Origin: Leyella stercorea
GTDB lineage: Bacteria > Bacteroidota > Bacteroidia > Bacteroidales > Bacteroidaceae
Assembly: GCF_021531655.1 (NCBI RefSeq)
Contig: NZ_JADYUF010000002.1
Span: 1 to 64,000 of the forward strand
DNA length: 64,000 nucleotides
Reading direction: 5' to 3'
The notes beneath the pieces are model-generated. The model had not been told where the DNA came from. It saw nothing but the letters and a program-made list of their open reading frames with translations, and did no database searches. Positions 18,422 to 24,665 of the stretch are shown here, piece by piece. Each line of letters begins with the position of its first letter. The first letter of the stretch is position 1. Made by a program: the position numbers and the translations under genes.

Positions 18422-18509
18422 TTATGAGAAGTCAATATATTTTCGAAGACATAAATCTGCTGATTTCTTGAAAAATACATTCTCAACTTGTCATAATTAC
18501 TTCTCATAA
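18404..18509. repeat. TTATGAGAAGT repeats: two direct copies, one inverted
   Basis: TTATGAGAAGT occurs at 18405-18415 and 18422-18432, and its exact complement ACTTCTCATAA at 18499-18509. The outer pair encloses 66 bp. The repeats mark the junction where the IS4 transposase frame stops, 49 bp before the recombinase gene. They resemble recombination half-sites or a target duplication, but their role is unknown. Confidence 0.7.
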
Positions 18510-18557
18510 TATTATATTATAGGTGAAAGGCATATGCCCTAACTTAATATAATCATT

Positions 18558-19127
18558 ATGCAAGAAGTAAATATTCAAGACCTCATCAATCGATGTGTCA
18601 AGTACTTCCAGAAAAACTGTTACACAAGGAACAGAATCTACAAGTACAAGAGTCTATGGCGTACTGGTATCATCCGTTACATGTCGGAGCTTAACATCGA
18701 GTCCTACTCTCCCGATGTCGGAGCTGATTTTATCTCCACCTGTCATTTCAATGGCACCATACGTCCTCAGGAGCGCGAGAAAATACGCAGCGTGCAAGTG
18801 TTGGACGATATGCTATTGCTCGGACGCATCCGCAAACGTTGCCTTGCTCCTGTTTATCATGTTTTGGATGGTGCTGTTGGGCAAGAGATGGAAAAACTCA
18901 TCACCCATCTTGCAAATCTCCGCAGGAGTGAGACTACCATCAAGGGCTACCGACTTTATCTCAGTGAGTTTCTTACCCACCTGAATGCCTCTGGGGTTAA
19001 GTCTGTGCGTGAGATTGCAGACAAGCATATCCTTACTTTCGTATCCTCCCACCCGACCAACAAGGTAAGTGTCGTGTCTGCATTACGTGTTCTGTTTCAC
19101 TTCTGGAAAGAGGGCTTGATACCGTGA
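18558..19127 (+). pseudogene. Tyrosine recombinase fragment (N-terminal SAM-like domain only)
   Basis: The 189-residue frame resembles the N-terminal half of a XerD-like integrase. Two helical arm/core-binding segments are recognisable, the second as SETTIKGYRLYLSEFLTHL and SVVSALRVLFHFWKEGLI. The catalytic domain with its Arg-His-Arg-Tyr residues is absent: the frame stops (TGA 19125-19127) where that domain would begin, and tandem repeats follow at once. It is therefore a truncated gene, unless the small protein is kept as a DNA-binding domain. There is no clear promoter in the 49 bp between the inverted repeat and the start. Confidence 0.75.
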
Positions 19128-19131
19128 AAAA

Positions 19132-19219
19132 ATGAATACGTATGCGTTGACCGATGATAACGTTATCGTTGGCGGATGATAACGTTATCGTTGGCGGATG
19201 AATACGTTATCATTTTTAA
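19132..19219. repeat. 4 x 22-bp tandem array with palindromic GATAACGTTATC cores
   Basis: Four units of exactly 22 bp start at 19132, 19154, 19176 and 19198. Units two and three are identical and contain the perfect palindrome GATAACGTTATC together with the next or previous base context (19156-19167 and 19178-19189). The outer units are degenerate, keeping ATGAATACGT. The array begins four bases after the truncated recombinase stop. It has no spacers and is not a CRISPR. It could be a protein-binding site array. Confidence 0.85.
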
Positions 19220-19398
19220 GTAACTTGAATTTTACTTTATTTTCCATTTGCTACTGATTTTTTGTTCAGCAGCAAAGTTAATATCTACTTCTTAGTGAAC
19301 AATATGGAGAAATAGACGGTTACTCCTAAAAAATCAAGACAATGAAAAGAAATCGTAATCCAACAAACAAGTCTGTAATGAAGCGTTATGCTACGCTT

Positions 19399-19651
19399 GA
19401 TTCTTCGATCGGTTCTCGATCGGTTCTCGATTGCTTCTCGATAGCTCTTCGTTCGGTTCTCGTTCGTTCTTCGATCGATTCTCGTTCATCCTTCGTTCAT
19501 CCTTCGTTCATCCTCCGTTCATCCTCCGTTCGGGCTTCGTTCGGGAATCGTTCGGGAATCGTTCGGGAATCGAAGAACAATCGAAGATGTATCGAAGGTA
19601 TATCGGAGGTATATCGGAGGCAAAACGGAGGACAGACGAAGATGCATCGAA
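19399..19651. repeat. 23 x 11-bp degenerate array with a CG fixed at unit positions 8-9
   Basis: From 19399 to 19651 the sequence divides without gap into 23 units of 11 bp. Every unit has CG at positions 8-9, for example GATTCTTCGAT, CGGTTCTCGAT, CATCCTTCGTT, CGGGAATCGTT, GGTATATCGGA and GATGCATCGAA. Units before about 19563 are pyrimidine-rich (CTTCGTT type) and units after it purine-rich (ATCGAAG type), so the two arms are loosely inverted copies. Because 11 is not a multiple of 3, the 126-residue frame that crosses it (19342-19722) cycles through frames and is not accepted as a gene. Confidence 0.9.
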
Positions 19652-19673
19652 TGACTAAAGGGAAACCAACAGT

Positions 19674-19742
19674 ATGGCAACCTGTACTTTTGCTTGCTCA
19701 GGCTATGGCGAGGACGCCATAGTCTCCTATGGTTTGCGTTAG
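19674..19742 (+). other. 22-codon mini-ORF containing a perfect hairpin
   Basis: An ATG at 19674 opens a 22-codon frame ending TAG at 19742; its peptide begins MATCTFACSGYGEDA. Inside it, CTATGGCG (19703-19710) and CGCCATAG (19715-19722) form an 8-bp perfect stem with an AGGA loop. It may be a tiny gene, a structured RNA or a recombination hairpin belonging to the repeat module. No ribosome-binding or promoter evidence was found. Confidence 0.35.
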
Positions 19743-19886
19743 AGGCAATTTGGAATTTTGAGTTTTGAATTTTGAGTTGTTCGCTGCTTTGCATGCGATT
19801 TTGAATTATTCAATTTTGAATTTAACACTTAACATTAACCAAAGTAATTCGTGGATAATTCTTGGTAATTCGTGACTCAAGCATCT
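19743..19886. repeat. Gene-free stretch with TTTTGAATTTTGAG and ATTCGTG repeats
   Basis: TTTTGAGTTTTGAATTTTGAG-type words repeat at 19756-19780, and AATTTTGAATT at 19800-19822. AATTCGTGG and AATTCGTGAC follow at 19844-19875, the same family as the repeat at the window start. No gene is seen here. Confidence 0.6.
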
Positions 19887-20028
19887 TTACTCATTGCTTA
19901 CTATGTCGAGCAGTTCGCGGTCTATTTCTACTGTTGCTCCGGAGATGTATCTGATTTCGCAGCCTATGACTGCCGTCGTCCCCTGTAGTAGTGGACGTAA
20001 CTTTTTGACCAGTTTTGTTGTTCTGCAT
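19887..20028 (-). pseudogene. Small gene (about 46 codons) with a one-base insertion
   Basis: From ATG 20028 the minus strand reads MQNNK. Removing one A from the following AAAA run (about 20014-20017) gives a continuous frame: LVKKLRPLLQGTTAVIGC, then EIRYISGATVEIDRELLDI, ending at TAA 19889-19887. The spacing (142 bases, one more than 47 codons) fits a single insertion. A promoter-like TAACTTTG lies at 20104-20097 on the same strand. I do not recognise the family. The unshifted frame would give a 45-residue basic peptide of no clear type. Confidence 0.45.
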
Positions 20029-20209
20029 CGTATGAAACACGTTCGTTTTCGATGTTGAAATCAGTATCTATTGGCGGGAAATGCCTATAGAATGAGCAAA
20101 GTTACTAATTTTTAATTAATATATAGTGTTTTATTGCAATTGATTTGCGCTTATAGGGCGAAGTTGTGCTTCGACTTGGCAAAAATCACCATTTACCAAC
20201 TTTTTGTTG

Positions 20210-20217
20210 TAACTTTG
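20210..20217 (+). promoter_or_regulatory. Promoter -7 box for the cyclophilin gene
   Basis: TAACTTTG followed by CA, 23 bp ahead of the start at 20241. Confidence 0.65.
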
Positions 20218-20240
20218 CATTATAAGAAATTATAAGAACT

Positions 20241-20981
20241 ATGGCAAAGATAAAAATCGAAACACAGAAGGGCGACATCGTTGTGCGCCTTTATGACGAG
20301 ACTCCAAAACATCGTGACAATATGCTTAAGCTGATTGGCGAGGGCTACTATGACGGCACTTTGTTTCATCGTGTGATTAAGGACTTCATGATTCAGGGTG
20401 GCGACCCTGAATCGAAAGGTGCGCCTGCCGGCAAGCATCTCGGTGCTGGCGGTCCTGACTATACTATTGAGGCTGAAATAAAGCCAGACCTATTCCACAA
20501 GCGCGGCGCTTTGTGTGCTGCACGTCTTGGCGACGAGGTGAATCCGAACAAGGAATCGAGCGGCAGCCAGTTTTACATTGTATGGGGAGATGTTTACAAG
20601 ACTGCCCAACTGAAACAGATGGAGAAGCAGATGAAGCAGAACCAGGAGATCACCACATTCAACGACCTCGTGACTTATCACAAGGACAAGATTATGGAAA
20701 TGAGACGCTATCGCGACCGTGCGGGTCTGCAAGAACTGCAGGACAGTCTGCAGAAGGAGGCTAAGGAAATCTGCAAACAGCAGCCTGTAGGATTCACGGA
20801 GGAGCAGATGAATGCCTACACTACGGTAGGTGGCACTCCTTTCCTCGACAGAGAGTATACTGTGTTTGGCGAGGTGGAAAGCGGTATGGACATCGTTGAG
20901 CAAATAATAAACGTGGATACCGACCCTGCCGACCGTCCCAAAGAAGACATCGTAATAAATAAGGTTACTGTAGTAGAATAA
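20241..20981 (+). CDS. Cyclophilin-type peptidyl-prolyl isomerase
   Basis: The 246-residue enzyme catalyses cis-trans isomerisation of proline bonds. Cyclophilin motifs are present: FHRVIKDFMIQGGDP (the catalytic Arg lies in FHRV), SSGSQFYIVWG and TVFGEVESGMDIVEQI. Between about residues 115 and 180 there is a charged helical insertion, not part of the minimal fold, typical of Bacteroidales homologues. No signal peptide is seen, so it should act in the cytoplasm. It stands alone with its own promoter. Confidence 0.93.
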   Translation: MAKIKIETQKGDIVVRLYDETPKHRDNMLKLIGEGYYDGTLFHRVIKDFMIQGGDPESKGAPAGKHLGAGGPDYTIEAEIKPDLFHKRGALCAARLGDEVNPNKESSGSQFYIVWGDVYKTAQLKQMEKQMKQNQEITTFNDLVTYHKDKIMEMRRYRDRAGLQELQDSLQKEAKEICKQQPVGFTEEQMNAYTTVGGTPFLDREYTVFGEVESGMDIVEQIINVDTDPADRPKEDIVINKVTVVE

Positions 20982-20995
20982 AGCGCGATAATTGT

Positions 20996-21079
20996 CACGA
21001 ATTATCATGAACTGACCACGAATTATGGAAAGAAGTACTTATGAAACAATTCAAGGATAATTCGTGATGATTCGTGACA
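20996..21079. repeat. ATTCGTG-family intergenic repeat
   Basis: CACGAATTATCATGAACTG, CACGAATTATGG and then AATTCGTGATGATTCGTGAC occupy the space after the cyclophilin gene. The words match the repeat at positions 1-194 in both orientations. Confidence 0.65.
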
Positions 21080-21109
21080 AAAAAATTATTGACTACAAAA
21101 CAAAGAGAA

Positions 21110-21367
21110 ATGATTTCAAAAGACTGCATAGAATCGGCTTTTTGCTTCTTTCATCAGAAGTGGCGCGTGTATATGTACAGCAACGACATGCGGCAGAAGG
21201 ACGACATAGAATACTCCATAGCTTCGTATGTGGAGTCGATGAACCGTCAGCTGTACGAAAAGATAGCAGACGGAAAGAACGACTTCCTGACCGACCATAC
21301 ATCTTTTGCTACAGACATGCAGGCAGCCATAAGCCGACTTGACGCAATGGCTGCCGAAGCAGAATAA
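21110..21367 (+). CDS. Conserved small protein upstream of addA
   Basis: This 85-residue protein starts at ATG 21110 (MISKDCIESAFCFFHQKWRV); an in-frame ATG at 21074 would add 12 residues derived from repeat DNA. It is acidic to neutral, has no signal peptide and is probably helical. I know the style from Bacteroidales genomes, where such a protein precedes the AddA-like helicase, but I cannot name a function. It lies 29 bp before addA, suggesting co-transcription and a possible link to the nuclease. Confidence 0.7.
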   Translation: MISKDCIESAFCFFHQKWRVYMYSNDMRQKDDIEYSIASYVESMNRQLYEKIADGKNDFLTDHTSFATDMQAAISRLDAMAAEAE

Positions 21368-21396
21368 CCATAACGGCTAAAAACAACTTACAGCTT

Positions 21397-24300
21397 ATGA
21401 ATACCGCACATAAAGCACTCACAGTATACAAAGCCAGCGCTGGTAGTGGCAAAACATTTACACTATCAGTAGAGTACATCAAACTGCTTATCAACGACCC
21501 TACAAGTTTCAGGTCTACGCTTGCCGTGACATTCACCAACAAGGCTACGGAGGAGATGAAAACACGTATACTGAGTCAGTTGTATGGCATATGGAAACGA
21601 CTGCCTGACTCGAAAAGCTATATTGAGAAGATAAAGACTGACATGGACGTCACGGAGGAGTTCATGGCTGAACGTGCGGGTATGGCCCTACACAATATAG
21701 TGAACAACTACAGCTACTTCCTTATCGAGACTATCGACTCGTTCTTTCAGAGTGTATTGCGCAACCTGGCTCGCGAACTGGACCTTACTGCCAACCTGCG
21801 CGTGGAACTGAACGACTACCAGATTGAACGTAATGCCGTTGACAATCTGATAGACAATCTTTCGGAGGACGACCAGCTCCTGGCATGGATTATGGACTAT
21901 ATACACGAGAATATGCAGGACGACAAGAACTGGAACGTGATAGGACAGATAAAGAAGTTCGGCGAGAACATATTCCGTGAATTCTATAAGACCAACAGCA
22001 AACTGCTTAACGAGAAATTGCTTGAGGAGGGATTCTTCAAGCAATACACTTCGAAATTGCGCAAACTGCGCAATGAGGCTGAGGCGGAGATTGTGAACGA
22101 GGCTGAACTGTTCTTCGACATTCTGAACAACAACGGCATTGACATTCAAGACCTTAGCTACGGCAAAAGCGGACCTGCAGGATATTTCGTCAAGATACAA
22201 TCGGGTGTGTACGACGAGAGTCTGATAACCAGTAGGGTGAAGACTGCCATAGACAATGGCAATGGCGACGGATGGGTGAAGAAGACTGCCGATGCTGAAC
22301 TGAAAGCCATTGCTTCGTCCAAGCTGGCGCCTGCCCTGATAAACGCCGAAAACACAAGAAGCCGCAACTGGCCTATATACCAATCGGCTGTGCTCACATT
22401 GCGCCACCTTAACCAGTTGCGACTGCTCAACAGCATAGAAAACAAGGTGAGAGACATGAACCAGGAAGCCAACCGGTTTCTGCTGAGCGACACACATACC
22501 CTACTCCACTCACTTATAAAAGACAGCGACTCGCCATTCATATTCGAGAAGATAGGTACACGACTCAACAACATCATGATTGACGAATTCCAGGACACGA
22601 GTACCGTACAATGGCAAAACTTCAAGGTGCTGCTTGAGGAGTGCATGAGCCACAGTAGCGAACAAGGCAATCTCATTGTGGGCGACGTGAAGCAGAGCAT
22701 ATACAGGTGGCGGTCGGGCGACTGGCGCATGCTTAACAATATTGAGCAGGAGTTTCACACAATGAGAAACATGCTGAACGTGAAGAGCCTTGACACCAAC
22801 TACCGCTCGTCGAGACGTGTCATAAACTTCAACAACGCTTTCTTCACACAGGCTGCCGAAATAGAATACAAAGACCTTACGGCTGACTATGACAACCAGG
22901 AAGAGAAAACGGACAACGCTGCCGGACAACTGAAGAAGGCATACTCGGACGTGGAGCAGAACGTGCCGGAATTCAGAAAGCAGACGGGATATGTGAGTAT
23001 TGAGATGCTGCCACAGGAGGACTATCTCGAACAGACACTACAGAAGACCGCCGATGCTGTAAAGCAACTGCTGGAAGCCGGAGCTGAGTGTTCGGACATA
23101 GCAATAATAGTACGTTCGAACGGCACCATACAGCAGCTGGCTGAATACTTTGCCGAGGTGATGCCAGAGGTGAGGATTGTGTCGGACGAGGCTTTCAGAC
23201 TGGATAGTGCCGACTCGGTGAACATTATAGTCAATGCCATGCATTGCCTCACACACAACAACGACAAGATTGCAAAGACATACATAGCCAAGGCATACCA
23301 GACAAGGGTGTTGGGCAAGGACAACGAACTGGTGGACAGACTGCTGGCTACCGATGAAGGCGTGAACGAAGCTTTGCCGAAAGAGTTTGCCGACAACGCC
23401 CCCGACCTGCTGGCTATGCCTCTATACGAACTGGCTGAGAAGCTGTATGACATGTTCAGCCTGAAGAAGATAGAGGGAGAAGACGCATATATGTATGCCT
23501 TCTACGACTGCCTCACCGACTATCTGAAGAACAATACTGCCGACATAGACAAGTTTGTGGAGGAATGGGACGACAGCATCTGCTCGAAGACCATTCAGGT
23601 GAATGCCACACATGGCATCAGACTCATAACAATACACAAGAGCAAGGGTCTGGAATTTGAAAACGTGATAATACCATTCTGCGACTGGAGCATAGAGAAG
23701 ACCAACACTATATGGTGCTCGCCTAAGGTGGCACCTTTCAACGAACTGCCACTCGTACCTGTTGACTTTAACGCCAAACAGATGAAGGGCACAATATTCG
23801 AGGACGACTACAACGACGAGCATCTGCAAAACTGTGTAGACAACCTCAACTTGCTGTATGTGGCTTTCACGCGAGCCTCACAAAGCCTGTATGTGATAGC
23901 ACGCAGGGGCAATGCCAACCAAAGGTCGTACACCATAGAAGAAGCTATAGTGAATATGAATCTGGAAGGAGGCGAACTTGAAGGCGACCCGAGCGACAAG
24001 AAGAGCAATATAAGATATACTTACGGCATGCTGGAGACTGCCGACAAGAAGACAAAGGCACTCTCGGACAACATATTCATGCCACAGGTGAGCAACAAGA
24101 ACGTGAGAATGGAGACGTACGAGAACCATACCGACTTCAGACAAAGCAACAAGAGCCGGGAGTTTGTGTGCGACGAGGACGACAGCAACAGCGAGGAGAA
24201 GCAAAGACTGGCGTATATAAAGACAGGACGAGTGTTGCACCACCTGTTTGCCACTATAAACACGGCTGACGACATAGAACCGAGTCTGCAGAAGCTGGAG

Positions 24301-24660
24301 ATTGAGGGACTGATAGAAGACAGCAACACCACCTGCGACAGCTTGCGCAAGATGCTACACAAGCGTCTGGAGAACAAGCAGGTAGCCGACTGGTTCTCGG
24401 GACGCTGGGAACTGTTTAACGAATGTACCATTCTCGACTACGATGAAGCTACGGATACGGTAAGGGAGCACAGACCCGACCGTGTGATGAAGGATGGCGA
24501 CAAGGTAGTGATAGTAGACTTCAAATTCGGTGCCTACCGTCCGGAATATACCGACCAGGTGAGACGCTACATAGCACTAACCAAGGGTATGGGATATAAG
24601 GACGTAAGAGGATATCTGTGGTTTGTATATACTAACAACATTGAAGAGGTGAAAGAATAA
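21397..24660 (+). CDS. addA: AddA-like helicase-nuclease (UvrD/RecB superfamily)
   Basis: The 1087-residue protein is the helicase-nuclease half of an AddAB-type double-strand-break resection complex. Walker A is ASAGSGKT (residues 13-20). The superfamily-1 motifs VTFTNKATEEMKTRI, IMIDEFQDTS and VGDVKQSIYRWR are clear, as is the late motif ITIHKSKGLEFENVIIP. The C-terminal PD-(D/E)xK nuclease site is visible in VVIVDFKFGAYRPEYTDQV. It is followed after five bases by the AddB-like gene. Bacteroidetes usually have AddAB rather than RecBCD. Confidence 0.93.
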   Translation: MNTAHKALTVYKASAGSGKTFTLSVEYIKLLINDPTSFRSTLAVTFTNKATEEMKTRILSQLYGIWKRLPDSKSYIEKIKTDMDVTEEFMAERAGMALHNIVNNYSYFLIETIDSFFQSVLRNLARELDLTANLRVELNDYQIERNAVDNLIDNLSEDDQLLAWIMDYIHENMQDDKNWNVIGQIKKFGENIFREFYKTNSKLLNEKLLEEGFFKQYTSKLRKLRNEAEAEIVNEAELFFDILNNNGIDIQDLSYGKSGPAGYFVKIQSGVYDESLITSRVKTAIDNGNGDGWVKKTADAELKAIASSKLAPALINAENTRSRNWPIYQSAVLTLRHLNQLRLLNSIENKVRDMNQEANRFLLSDTHTLLHSLIKDSDSPFIFEKIGTRLNNIMIDEFQDTSTVQWQNFKVLLEECMSHSSEQGNLIVGDVKQSIYRWRSGDWRMLNNIEQEFHTMRNMLNVKSLDTNYRSSRRVINFNNAFFTQAAEIEYKDLTADYDNQEEKTDNAAGQLKKAYSDVEQNVPEFRKQTGYVSIEMLPQEDYLEQTLQKTADAVKQLLEAGAECSDIAIIVRSNGTIQQLAEYFAEVMPEVRIVSDEAFRLDSADSVNIIVNAMHCLTHNNDKIAKTYIAKAYQTRVLGKDNELVDRLLATDEGVNEALPKEFADNAPDLLAMPLYELAEKLYDMFSLKKIEGEDAYMYAFYDCLTDYLKNNTADIDKFVEEWDDSICSKTIQVNATHGIRLITIHKSKGLEFENVIIPFCDWSIEKTNTIWCSPKVAPFNELPLVPVDFNAKQMKGTIFEDDYNDEHLQNCVDNLNLLYVAFTRASQSLYVIARRGNANQRSYTIEEAIVNMNLEGGELEGDPSDKKSNIRYTYGMLETADKKTKALSDNIFMPQVSNKNVRMETYENHTDFRQSNKSREFVCDEDDSNSEEKQRLAYIKTGRVLHHLFATINTADDIEPSLQKLEIEGLIEDSNTTCDSLRKMLHKRLENKQVADWFSGRWELFNECTILDYDEATDTVREHRPDRVMKDGDKVVIVDFKFGAYRPEYTDQVRRYIALTKGMGYKDVRGYLWFVYTNNIEEVKE

Positions 24661-24665
24661 GCATC

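Noticed and set aside
19132..19651. CRISPR array
   Set aside because: The 22-bp and 11-bp units are contiguous without spacers and no cas genes are present.
19342..19722. A 126-residue reading frame with Ser/Arg/Phe-rich sequence
   Set aside because: It is produced by the 11-bp tandem array read through all three phases; the apparent protein repeats reflect DNA periodicity, not a coding sequence.
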